From NCBI GenBank assembly GCA_016758965.1, contig JAEPRB010000010.1:310001-374000 (forward strand): a DNA stretch of 64,000 nt. The letters are read 5' to 3'. Shown here one piece after another: positions 1 to 12,400 of the stretch (position 1 is the stretch's first letter; every line of letters starts with the position of its first letter). Source of the DNA: Circinella minor. Its lineage: Eukaryota; Mucoromycota; Mucoromycetes; Mucorales; Lichtheimiaceae. The translations under genes and the position numbers were made by a program. A model generated the notes under the pieces. The model did no database searches, was not told where the DNA came from, and saw nothing but the letters and a program-made list of their open reading frames with translations.

Positions 1-666
1 TGTTTTGTTGATTTACCTAAACATCATCACAAACACTAACCCCAAAGATGATGGATGCGCGTGTGATATGAAAACGGGACGAAGATCGCACTTACTTATA
101 GATGTCAATAAAAACAAAAAAGAGTACTCTCTTCTACTTATAAATTACTCGGCTATATTTTTTTTTATAATCAATTTTTCAAAGTAAAAGCGAGAACAAA
201 AAAGTGGATGGGTTATGATGTCCACAGCGCACATACTGTTTGGTCATCTATGACTTTACCTGCAACCCAAATTTATCTCCTGATACCGGACCTCCTAAAT
301 AAAACAAAGTAATCACTGAAAAGAAAACATCTGTTGCTGTGGGGTAGTAATACACTTTTAACAGTAACAAAAAATACAGGTGTTACGGGTGTAAATTCAT
401 TTTGTTTTTCCTTTCAGGCTTATGGTAATAACAAATATGCACAGATGCATGCAGCATTGGAATTAAGATGATTACAAAACAAAAAATAATTTGAGCTTTT
501 CAATAATCACTACGGGAACGGCTTGAGTTAAAAATCGATGAAAAGGGAGAAGTACCTGTTAAAAAGAGGACGACTAGAAAAAAAAGCTGGTAAAAATCAA
601 ATGATGAAAACCGAGAAAAATTTCCTCGTATTTTAACCTATTTTAACTAACGATCTTACTGATCGG

Positions 667-772
667 ATCAAAAGACAAATGTATATTTTAAGTGTAAATG
701 AATGATCATTCTTTTATTACTGAATGAATCAAAAGGCAAAATTATATTTTAAGTGTCAGTGAATGAACAATC
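667..772. repeat. Two-copy imperfect tandem repeat, period 61
   Basis: A segment of about 44 bp at 667-710 recurs at 728-772 with a period of 61 bp. The shared core reads ATCAAAAG.CAAA followed by ATATTTTAAGTGT and then GAATGA. The copies differ at several positions, so this is an old duplication or a pair of subterminal repeats of a small element. Confidence 0.65.
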
Positions 773-3005
773 ACTGTCCAATGAGCGTACCCAATGAAGT
801 GTTCATTCTCTTTTTGACTTCTTATAGAATTTCGGAGCCATTGAAAGGGGCCAAATCCTTTGGGGCCGTACGAAGAGGGGGGGAGATAACTGTGTCAGGC
901 CTTTGGTGCCCTCCACAGCCCTCCATGACCCTCCATGGTAAAAAATGATAGAAGGCTGTTTTTCTGATGATATACTGTACGTAGCAAAAAAGAAAACACG
1001 TTACTAGTGCGACATCTATGTACTGTATACTTTTTTAAACGGAATGTGCATTGTGCGAATATTTTTAAAGTATGACATATTTGAACTAGGCTACAAATTA
1101 TTAATGTATTATGTACGTAACAAACAATTAAAATTATTATATTTGCAAAAGATGGTTGTGTCTCTGGAATGAATAACAATGAACTTCATGATTAATAAAT
1201 GGCAAAGTCGGCCACGTAATTGAATGAAGAGATCATTTGAAGACTGCTCTCGCATCTCTTACTCGCTTATTTTTTTCTACCAAGATGTGTACGTATTTTA
1301 ACAAATACTATTCTAAAAACTAACATCTGTGTACGTAAAACAAGAGCACTAATAGTCCAGTATCATATTGCTATCAGAACTGCTGGGAAAGTTCTAGAAG
1401 TAAACCCTTATAACCAGAGATGTGTACCTTCTGCTTTATTCTCACTGACATTGTAACTGCTAACTAGTAGGTAAGTACATTGTTTGTGTCAAAAATACAA
1501 TGATTTGCTATTATCATAACATATGCATGATGAGGAATAGAAACCCACTTTAAGTATCAAAATGTTCTCACGTAACTATTAGAAACCCCCAAAAGCATCA
1601 TTCAACTTCTTTAATGTCATTTTTCTCCGTTTAAAACAGGATTTTTATATTAGAGGCCCTTACCTCCTTTAAATACATTTAAATTTGTATAGATTCTTCG
1701 TTTCCGGACAAAGATAGGAAATACGGTGTCTACATACAATTTCGGATGGTCGAGTCGATGAACGGGAAGAAAGAATCGGTGTACATATTAAAGCGATTAA
1801 TAAAAACTACTACTGATTCACCTGAGGTAAGTCAAGAAAAAAATAGTAATCATACTGATTATGATGAAACTATAATTATCATCAGCAACAACAAATCAAG
1901 AAAAGAAAGAATATTTTGATAATAATGGGTGGTGGTGTGTCTTTTTACGTACACGTAAACATCATTTAGGACAAGTAATTGCTACATTTACAAGTTATAA
2001 AGACACGTGAGTTATATATAGAATAAATAGATAGAGCATAGTATAAATAAGACATACTTCTTAATTATATAAATATATTAGTTCACTCTCTTTTATTTTC
2101 TCTTCTTCCTTACGTATGAACACGTTACTGATTATAAATTCAACAAAATTATCTTTATTTTTTTTAAAAGTTATTCATTATAACTTATTCTTTTTTCTAG
2201 AGTCATATACTCGTAAATTATATTATTTATTTTATTCACTTTTTTTACACGATACGAGAATAATACATATCGCTAGCTTATTTACTTTATGGCCCAAAAT
2301 AACTACGTAAAGAAATTTCGTCGACGATTGATTACAGGTAACTATGATGACGAAAATATATCCGCCCTTATTCGTAATAGTGCTGAATTATTAAGGTAGA
2401 AAGTTATAAACAGGCTAGACAGCAAAATTTTGCAGGATGACAGTAGGATGAGTGACATGATACTCTTGATTATAGCTATGTAAATTCACTTGCTTAAAAC
2501 AAGTGTGTCGTGACATCTAACTATACAATTATAAATATATATTTTAATCGTACCATAGTCTATTTTTTTATCATAATAATAGCGCTTACAATAAAAAAAA
2601 GTAGGGACAGTTTGGAATTCTATTATCTTATTTCGGTTCAAGTTACACAAGTAGGATCGGATAAAAAAAGAAAGATTTCTTGGTTTTATTTTTTGTAAAA
2701 TTTAAAGTAATCGCGGTGATCATTCTAGTAAAGTTGGAAAACCCAGTGAACACGAACAATTGTACAACGTCTCACTGCTACCTGCGCCTCTTTCCCGATT
2801 GGGCGGAGAGGTTTCAATCATCAATTTTCTTTTTATAAACAACCGTGGCAACAACCAGTAACTGCGGAATATAATGTTATGTGTAAAGGTTAGAAGATTA
2901 TCAATTCCCCTTCAAAGAAAAAAACATAGTTGCTAAAATAAATATTTTCATTGTTTTCTCTTGGAAAAAGATGAATATAGCCTTGTTCTATAATTCTTAA
3001 CTTAT

Positions 3006-3205
3006 TTATTGAACCATTATTGTAGTACCCATGAGACAGTTAAACTTGACTTGCACAGCCACATACAAATATGTAGTAGTCTGGATTTGTGCTTTCTGGG
3101 GAGAAAGAGATTCGTGTCTCAGTTTTAGCTTTGCCGCGGCTTTATGAAACTTATTGACCCGAGTTCTTTGAATTACTTCCCACCCACTGTTCCTGTCAAA
3201 ATGTA

Positions 3206-3236
<31 letters not shown>

Positions 3237-3290
3237 AGAATACTTTTTCCCGATAAAATGTAACAAGTATTCAAGAGCAATTAATTAAAT
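3006..3290 (-). pseudogene. Orphan coding-like relic split by a (TA)n intron-like tract
   Basis: On the minus strand a 61-codon open frame ends at 3006. It is preceded by a convincing acceptor (TTTTGACAG, about 3202). Upstream of a pure (TA)n tract there is a GTATAT donor, about 43 nt away. Joining across it keeps one frame: a short piece with LSGKSILR runs into NSGWEVIQRTRV and KAAAKLKLRHESL. No ATG is visible and an in-frame stop lies just upstream of the first piece, so it looks like the tail of a broken gene. I recognise no family. Chance openness cannot be excluded. Confidence 0.25.
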
Positions 3291-4917
3291 ATGATCAGAT
3301 AAAAAAAATGATGTCTTACGACGTATATGCTCTGACAGACTACAAACAAATCCACGCCATTATTTATTATAAAAGATAATATCATCATTATAAATAGAGA
3401 AATAAAAAAAAGAAGCTACTTGTAAGTAAATAGTAAAAAAAGTGGTAATAGCAGAGAAGGAGAAAGAATAACCCTATTATTTTGTAATCTAAGATACTTT
3501 TTATCAAATAATGGTGTATACGTACTTATAACTTTTAAAGTGTTATAATTGGAAAAATCCTCTACATACATGAAGAAAATTTTTATATGTATGCTTATTA
3601 CCTTTCATGAGATTATAAAGTATCATTAATGTCTTTTCGTGTATCAAGGAACCGCGTACTATTTGAAAAAAAAACACAGGATATAGTCTGTTGTCAAACC
3701 ACATTTTACTCTATAATAAACATTGATATGCTGAAAATTTATAACGTCTCAAAAATATTGTCCTTGCTTTGCATCAACAAGAACTAAAAGCGTAGTATGT
3801 AGTAAACTACATATATCAATATAAGAGTAACCCATTTATAAAGCTGGCTATGAATATTTATCTCAAGGCTACAAAAGTGATGTAATTAATCGTAGATGCT
3901 TACTGTTTCTTTTTCCGATTAAGTTTAGGAGGCAAGAAAGACTCTATGTATCAATTCATATTGATATAGTAAAGGAATGGATTACGTTCGTCAGGATCTT
4001 GATTATAATGATGATACTATCATACATCATGATACACAACAGTATCCATTCATGTCAGCTGTTTAAGAACTTTTTTTTTCCGCAAACATCCTCACGTGGG
4101 ATATAGTATATGCGGGGAATAAGTTACCAACACGTCAATAAGATGATTTTTTTTATACTTACGTATAAATCATATCTATTGTGCTTTATTGTTATGACTC
4201 AATGATAATTAACAACGATCGATTGTATTTGTTCTGGATCTCACTTTATTTTCAAACCCCACTATGAAACATCATTATTACTTTTTAAACTTGGTTATTG
4301 TAGTCTAATTGCATACTTTATTATAAAGTCGAAAAAACCATTGCTGGTGAAGAAGTTATAATTTCTTTCTCCCGGTATCTCCCCGCTCTTTTTTTTTCTT
4401 TTTACACCATATTGGTAAGAAAAATGAAAGCGAAAAAAATCGGGGACATTCGGTGAATTGATTTTAGCTATGAAGTCCACAGACCAGGTTAACTTATTAC
4501 AAAGTGTAAATATTAAATATATGACACCCAGTTTATATTACTATTACTTTAATAATATATTTGTTGTACTTCCCTTGTGTAATTAATCACTCTCGTTATC
4601 AGATATGAAAGATTAAAGTAACATGTGTTTTTATTGTATGCGCATGTGTGTATACTTCGATTGTGTATTTTTTTAAATGTAGTACCATCACTTTTGTTAT
4701 TGGGGTTTAAGTTGTGCTTCTTAAATAAATAAGGAAAAATTGTTACATAGAATAGTTAGCTATATATATTAGTGCGTTTTTTTCTACTATCTGGTAGATT
4801 GAATTATAATATTTTTTCGCACTATTAATAAAGGCACAAGCCTGCTTTTTTCTCCGGATGATGTTTATCTAATAAATGCATTTTTTTTTATCTGATTCAC
4901 TGACTTTATCAGATCCG

Positions 4918-5119
4918 CTATACTGTTTTTGATAAATAGAAAAAGTGATCTCCGCAATTGAAAAATATCTTTTTTGACCCAGGAATCTCAATGCTCTTGT
5001 GCAACTCTTGTATGTTACACAAGGTGTGGATCCATGCATCAATTGTCTCTTCCTCACATCCCAACCCCGAAGACTTTTCGATAACTATTGCTTTGTTTGT
5101 TATCTTTTTTTTTCTCTAT
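4918..5119 (-). pseudogene. Orphan coding-like remnant, about 66 codons, no start
   Basis: A minus-strand frame runs open for about 66 codons to a TAG at 4918-4920. Its composition is protein-like and unlike the poly-K/poly-F frames around it. Visible stretches include EKSSGLGCEEETIDAW, then HTLCNIQELHKSIEIPG, then FFNCGDHFFYLSK. There is no ATG; the frame is closed upstream by a stop in an A-rich tract. It could be the last exon of a decayed gene or transposon. I know no family that matches, and no companion exons are evident. Confidence 0.3.
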
Positions 5120-6561
5120 CTTGTATACAAATTATTGTTCATTTATTACTATTACTGTTCTCTAATTAAGTCCAATTGACTTCTTGAAATTGTGTTTTCT
5201 TTTTTAATAAAATGTTTGTTAAATCCTTAATATGCTAAAGATTGATTAGTATGCAGGATATTAGTCAATATCATTATATTTTCTCGGGGGGGGGGTTAGA
5301 CGTACGTACAGTTATAATCTTTAACACATGACATAATCGCTATCAAAATTAATATAATAATATAGACAGTATTATTATCCGTCGTTCGTAAATCAAGACT
5401 CTGTTACGCTGATAATGACGATAGTAAAAAATATGCGAAAATGAACAAAAGAAGGGTACAAAAACTGTTACTTTTTAATTAGATGAAATTTATAATGACT
5501 TAGGTATGAAGCTTGTATCTTTACAGTGTCTCAAAAGTTAATAAAACAATAAATCCAAAAGAAAATATTGGTGAATTAAATCATTATCATCCAAGTGGAT
5601 AGACAATGTTGTTTCTAAATAGAATAAAAAGAAACTAATTATTGCTACGTATTATTGAATAAAGACATTTTTTCATATGCTTATAATCAGGATGGTATAG
5701 TTGGGAAAAAAAGCGAACTTGAGTTCGTAGCATATATCAAACAGAGCTATTACATCTCAAAATGCGACCTGATACTCGTCGTTTCTATATTATTGAATAT
5801 ATTATAACTCATTATTATTAGTTGGGAAAAGAGGAGAGACGAAAGATAATCAGAATTACCTTTTTATATACCTCGTGAGCTGGATAAATTCAAAATTGAA
5901 CTTCATGGCTGTCTTAGTTTTGGTAACTTATTTACTGGATCTGTCATTATTTAATTATTATCGTAGAGTAACATAATAATAACTTGACGCATGTCGACAG
6001 TCAGTTTCAAAACATAATTTCAAGGGTAACTCACCGACGATATAATGCATAGAAGGAGATAGATTTTAACTGAATTTGACAATGACACGCATATCAACAG
6101 ATTCATAACTACACACTGAACCTAGAGTAGGGGAAAAAGGGAACCGAAAGTAACAAATAAATAAACAAAGGTCGATATAGAGATCTTCAGTAATGATTAA
6201 AAAGTTGGGGGTAGGCTGAATACTGAAATTATTGAGTTTTGGGGGTTCAATCAAATTACATAGAAATACAAAAATCGTGTTGTTTGGGTGTAACAGAAGG
6301 GGGAAAACCCGAGGCTAAAAGTGTGTTGTTGACTAGGGAAAACTCCGCTTTGAACGAGTTTTTATCAGATTGAACTTGTATAATAATAATAATCATTTTC
6401 TTTTCCAGTTTTTATTTTTCGTTTTTTATTCCTTATTACATATTTTTATTTTATTTGTTTAAATATTGATATCAAGTACCAAAAATACTAGCTCAACTTT
6501 ATTGTATAATTTATATACTTACTTTATACTATTCATATTCATCAAAGTCAATAACTTTAAA

Positions 6562-8277
6562 ATGTCACGAAGTTCAAATGCCCATAATTATGATTATATC
6601 TCGACCTGCTCTTTTTCCACAGCGCATCCACAGTATGTTTGTTATCTTTATTATAGTTATAATTATATATAGCTAGTTTTGTATAAACATGTATAAGTTA
6701 AAACTGATCATCGTATCTTCGATATTTAGTCAATTTTCACTAGCTATCAGACAACAACCTATTCAAACAAGAACAAGTACAAATAGCGAAAGAGGTACGT
6801 CTATAGAAGTCTGATGTATATTTTAGTTGCCGTAGTTTAGTGAACTAACTTAGAAACTAAAATAGATCGGCGAGCTATCGATCCACCGCCTATTGTTCAA
6901 ATTTCATTGAATAACGCAACGCCTAATGAAACACTGTAAGTCTACAAAAAAATGATGTGTGCTTCTACAAACACACAATAGCGCTACAAGTGTAGAAAAA
7001 TAAAGCTTACCAATAACGTAATAATATAACTAACTGTTTTAAAATAAAACTTGTTATACAACAATAAATACGTAGTGAATTTTTACAAAATCCATATTAT
7101 TTTATGTGTGCCAACTTAGCTCATCCAACCGATAACGATGAAATATACACACCTAACCATAATGCATTATCTGGTCAAACAGTATCTTCAATGTATAAAC
7201 TTAAAGATATTGATAATAATGGTAAAGTTCACAAACAAGTACTAAAGATGCTCGTTCTTTCTTCCTGCTAAAAATATCATTTTCGTCATACATTTTACCA
7301 ATTCTATGGCAAGCAAAACTAACACATATGTGATACACTTTATTTTAGATTGTGGTTTTTTCGTTCTTGGAGATTTATCAGTTAAAGTAGAAGGCCAATT
7401 TCGTCTGAAGTTAACATTATTTGAAATTACATTAAATGGTGCTGTTAGTCTTAAGTCAATTTTTACAGATGCATTTACTGTTTATTCTGCCAAGAGTTTT
7501 CCTGGTGTTCTTGATTCTACCTTTTTATCCAGGTCATTTTCGGATCAAGGAGCACGTATCCGTATTCGTAAAGAACATAGGAACCAAATGTAAGAAGGAA
7601 ACTTTGCTCTCTGTGATATTTTTATACGTATAAAGAATAAAAACCAGAACTAATACCATACATGAACCTTAAAAAACTATAGTACAGCTGCACGTAAAAG
7701 AAAATTGTCAATCAGTAATGATGAACATCATAATCGCCCAACACCAACACCCTCTCTACCAGCTGCAGCACCAAAAATGCCAACACTTATCCATGCTCCT
7801 ATCATTCTTCAACAACAGGATAATGCGTCAGCACGTATCTATGCAGTCGGTCCAACTGACGCATACATAAGTTATCAACGAATACGTAATACCCCCAGTC
7901 CAGCTGATCGACGTGCAAGTTTGAATAGTATCGAAACTGAAAGTACATGTCTAAGCGATGATCGGCATACAAGTAGTATATCGTCGACACCTGTTTCTCC
8001 ACCACATCAATCGTATGATAAATCAGTAGAGTTTCCTCGACCTACTTGTATTATCCGTGAATGCACCACACCATCATATTCTACAATACCGTCACCACCA
8101 TGGACAAGGCAACCACTATATTCACATAATAAACATATGATCCGATTACCTCCATTAAGTCAACTAATATGTCCAGAAAATAATCAATATGTTCAAAACG
8201 GTAATGGCGGCGAACAAGTGGATGCAGCTGTTGCAATGATGCAACTTTCACAGCATACGCATCAACGAACTTGGTAG
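6562..8277 (+). CDS. Velvet-domain regulator (VeA/VelB/VosA superfamily)
   Basis: Velvet proteins are fungal nuclear regulators that form homo- and heterodimers, bind DNA and link development to light and metabolism. Six exons keep phase: 6562-6632, 6730-6794, 6866-6935, 7076-7221, 7349-7589, 7683-8277 (395 aa). The velvet fold spans about residues 25-196. Diagnostic pieces are LAIRQQP, then [48 protein letters not shown] and [17 protein letters not shown] basic patch (ARKRKLS, about 201-207) just after the domain is a likely nuclear signal. The C-terminal ~190 residues are Ser/Pro/His-rich and look disordered. The start is the first in-frame ATG of the exon that splices into the [10 protein letters not shown] segment; another ATG at 6689 would need intron 1 to be retained. 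Subfamily (VelB, VelC, VosA or VeA) is not settled. No secondary-metabolite genes lie nearby. Confidence 0.93.
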
Positions 8278-9412
8278 ATTTTATATAATACGTATTGTTA
8301 TTATTTATTCATCAACATTTCACGACATTTTCTTTGTATTTTAGCAGTGTTATGCATTACGACAGTTTTTTTTTTCTTTAAAAAAGACGCTATTTATCAA
8401 TTGTACTTTCAATGTATATATATATATATATCTTTAATGGTTTTGTATTTACTCCCAACTCATTTTTTCCATACATTATTAATATTTTCTTCTGCCTTTT
8501 CTTTTTATCATAAACATATTACCCCATCTCTCTTCGTATACTCTTGCATTTTTCAACCTTATTCTTCTACATATATATATAGATGTTATATTTCTCATGT
8601 TAAACAGTTTATCCTCCATTGTTTTTATTCTACACCCACTTATGAACAACAACGAATGAAAGAAAAACAAAGCTTAGTTATCTTTATCTTTATCTTCATT
8701 TCCAGCACATCCCATTTTTCACATCTATCTACTTTTTTTTTCCATAATATATAATACATAATAATACATATATACATATACATATCATAACGCATTCAAA
8801 GCAGCAGTTAACAAGCACGTGGTTTCCATAAGTAATATCATTATTCTTAAATTATGTATAAATAATATATATAGATATATGTATGTTTTTCATTTTTTTT
8901 TGTTGCTGCACTCTGTTTAGTTGAAATTTTAAAGTTTTTGTTACAAGACAAAAAAAAATGACCAATGAACGCTTCGTCTAATAAGGACATATATGCTCCA
9001 GTTCGATCCTATTAGTATAAAGTTATTCAGCAGTAATAAGTAAACTGTTTTATATTTATACATGTTACACCGACATGCATAAAAAACCAGAGAACATCAT
9101 GTTACCTTTATGGTAAAAAATAGTTGCTATGTATACATGTGTCGTTATGCAATTTTTTTAGCACAATTTTAATTGTATCGCATGGAAAGGTTTCGGAAAC
9201 TTTCTTTTCTTCCCCTAAAATAATCAGTAATTTTTTTTTTTAAAAAAAAGAACCAAATCTCATCCAAGCAACCATATTTTTTTTTATATAAATCTTGTAA
9301 TTTGTGTGCTCTTTTGTTTTTATTTAATAGTTTGTATAAAATGCAATGTATCAAAGTAATAACTGTATGAGTATAGTGTGCAGATGCGAGTGTGTATGTG
9401 TGCGTATGTGCC
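8278..9412. other. Convergent intergenic between velvet and Rna14 genes
   Basis: The two flanking genes end towards each other, so this stretch should hold both 3' UTRs and polyadenylation signals. The first ~470 bases are markedly pyrimidine-rich on the plus strand (8347-8754), giving a spurious stop-free frame dominated by F, Y, S and I. No gene is supported. Confidence 0.6.
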
Positions 9413-12400
9413 TTAATAAGTGGGGTCATCTCTATGTCGTTTTGCTTGCCTTGCTCGAAATACATCGTATGCTGGTGGGCGATTAGGTCCCATACCTAAT
9501 AACAATAAAAGTTAATTAATATCTTCCACCTTTTTTTTAAAAAAAAAAATCCCATTACTATGGATAAACAAATGGTTTTATCATACCTTTATTATGTTGT
9601 TGGTAATCATCCTCAAAATCATCTCGGCCACCTCGTCGTTTGACACCTTGTCTTCCTCCCCGTCCTGGTCCTCCGCCCTATATACGTATAAACAAAATTA
9701 AAAAAAAATAAGTATGTGGTTTTGATACTATTTGACTTTATTGTTTGCTTGTTTCTACTTACCCTTGATTTGAAACCACCTCGTCCACCGCCTCGCCCAT
9801 AACCACCGCGATTAGGGGGCATATCTCGTCCACCAGCACCCATAGATGGTCCTGCGCCCATAGGTTTCTGTTGCTGTTGTTGCTGTTGTTGTGGTCCACG
9901 CATAGGCGGGCCTCCTCCTTGAGGTAATGGAATAATGACATTTCGTAATAATTCAGCTAATTCATTTGCTTGAATCAAGGGTCCTATGAAAATATACATT
10001 TGCGCATAATAAATATCAAAATATTGTATATTAATAGTAAACAAACAAAATACATCTGTTTGTTTAGCTTTCGCTTTTTTTTCTTACCATTGAAATTATG
10101 TGCTGGTGGCAAATTCGAAACGAAATAAGCAACAGGTTCCGGTAACTGCTGATTTGTATTCCAATTATTTGTAGGTGGTTGCTGTTGTTGTTGCTGTGAA
10201 GGTAAAGGTTGTTGTTGTTGAACTTGCTGTGGACCTGGAATATTATTCATAACTTGAGATGGGGTTGCAACAGATGACATGGCAGTATCTTTCGTCTGGG
10301 AAATGGTAGGTGGAGCCATGGGCGGTGGAGGGTTCGCACTATCAGCATTAGGTGGGATACGTCCACTAGGGCCACCAGAAATATTAGGTGCGCTTGGAGC
10401 AGAAGCTCCAGAGGTAACTCCAGAGGTAACATTTGCTGCTGCTGTACCTGTCGATCGTCGTGATGATTCTGCTGGTTTGAATGATTGCCATTGGTTAAGA
10501 TCTGGACGAGGATATCTTTCCGGATGGACTGGCTCAAGTAAAGGACGTTTAGCATTTTGATCCTTTGATCGACCTCCTCGTTGTTGTTCTGTATTTGCTT
10601 GATTAGTTGATGCAGGACCCAAAGTACCAGCGCCACTTGTCGCTGCTTGTGCCATTGCATCTTTTCCATCACCTGACTTGCGTTCTCGAGCTAATCAAAA
10701 TAAAATAAATTAGAATTTTTTTTACCATCCAGAAAAATAATGAGCGATCTCCCAAAAAAATTAGAAGCATTAACTATATTATTAAGATGTCTTACCTTCT
10801 GTGCCAAGCTCTAACTCATCAATTACGTGGATGTTCAGATAGGTATATCTTTCCATAAAAGATTGAGTCATACCAACTAATTATTATCGTTGCCAAGTAA
10901 AATGAAAAATAAAATTGTTAACACCTTAAATCATTAATTTTTGAAAGCTCAAATATTTAAACACTTACTGTCGGGTAAAGCTTCATGTCGTCGTTTTTCA
11001 ACACTATGAATACTTGCTAAATCACCATACTTGTTTTCATAATCCAAAAATTTAGCCCAAATTGGTTCGGCTTTGGTGGCCGGCATAGTGGCCAAAGTTC
11101 TTTCAAACAGTGCTCGAGTATCTAAGAAACAGAATTTAAGTATATATATAGATTATATATCTATCGACATGAGTACTTTTGTTTCTTTTTACTTACTGTT
11201 ATCATCATTCATCTGCACCAAATAATCAAGGTAATACGAAATATAATCAGGATCATCAGCAAACTGTTTAAGACCAAGTCCAAAGATTTTACCAGCGATA
11301 GTTGCATCTTTACTATTATGATATTCCATCAATGCTAATATAAAAAAAAATTAAAATTCTGTAAGTTTATCAAATTTATATGCTGACTTCGATTAAACTT
11401 AAATATTATAGGTATATCGAGGTCTTACCAGAAGCAATAAACACATGATAAGTACGATTAGCTGCCTTTCGAGCACGAGAGAATAATGCACGAGCTGCTT
11501 TGATACCCTAATTAGTTAAATGAAAGTTTAGTTTAGGATAAATATATATATTATAGCACGTCATTATTTTCTACTCATAATCAATTTACCTCTGTTCTTC
11601 TTGCAAATCGCATATAATTAATCCATACGAGTGAACAGCCTTTAGCTAAACCATCAACTTGCTCATTCATCTTCGTTTCTACTTCTTCTTGATCCTTCTT
11701 TACTTGTCTCTCACGTACACGGAGTTGTTCTCGAATTTCACCATCAATATCGTCATTTAAATTCATATTATTCTTTTCCTCATCCGCTTCTTGTTGAATT
11801 TTATCCATTTCATGTTGAGCTGCATCTTTAATCTTTTCAATGTCTTTATCGAGGTGTTCCAATAATACATCAAATGCCTGTCTTGCATCATCTAATTGTC
11901 GTTTTGACTCGCATAACTCGGTATATGCAAATGTAAGCAGAAGACTATATTAAATGTATATTTTTCTTTAGTAAACAACAACAGTCATGAAGAATATATT
12001 CACGGAAGTGATAAAATATATGCATTTTTTTTTACCTTGAGGGTAACACTTCAACACCTTGCTTTAATATACCAAGAGCCTTTTCAGGCTTTTGATGTTC
12101 AATATAGTACATTGCATAATCGTACCACAATTCTGGATAGAATCGTAGCACCAAAAATGCTTGTTGATAGGCATAAGCAACACGTTCTGTGATCATTGAC
12201 TCATCTTCCAATTGTAGTGGATTGCTTTTTTCCCACTCGATATATTGTTTCCATGCTGCTAACTTCAAATTTTGAAAAATAATAATAATATTTGTTCGTG
12301 AAAATCCCTTTTACTTGCCTTTTTTCTTCCTCTCATGTACTATTCTCATTTTTTTTTACCTGACTAATTTCTTTATCTGTCCATTGAGGTGGCTTTGGAA

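Larger units (their letters stand above)
1..6561. other. Gene-poor AT-rich left flank of the velvet gene
   Basis: No complete gene is recognisable in these 6.5 kb. The stretch holds homopolymers, a (TA)n tract near 3207-3232, a short tandem duplication at 667-772, a CCCTCCA triplet at about 909-936, and at least two short coding-like relics on the minus strand (3006-3290 and 4918-5119, listed separately). The first ~180 bases read open on the plus strand, and 370-470 contains a polypyrimidine tract and AG followed by a short open frame. Both are too short to assign. The right part is presumably the upstream region of the velvet gene. Confidence 0.6.

Noticed and set aside
6466..6561. Earlier in-frame start for the velvet gene
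   Set aside because: It needs a non-ATG start and adds hydrophobic, A/T-derived residues. The ATG at 6562 has good context and joins the domain directly.
10279..10560. Plus-strand frame opposite the Rna14 gene
   Set aside because: Shadow of the well-supported P/Q-rich exon on the minus strand.
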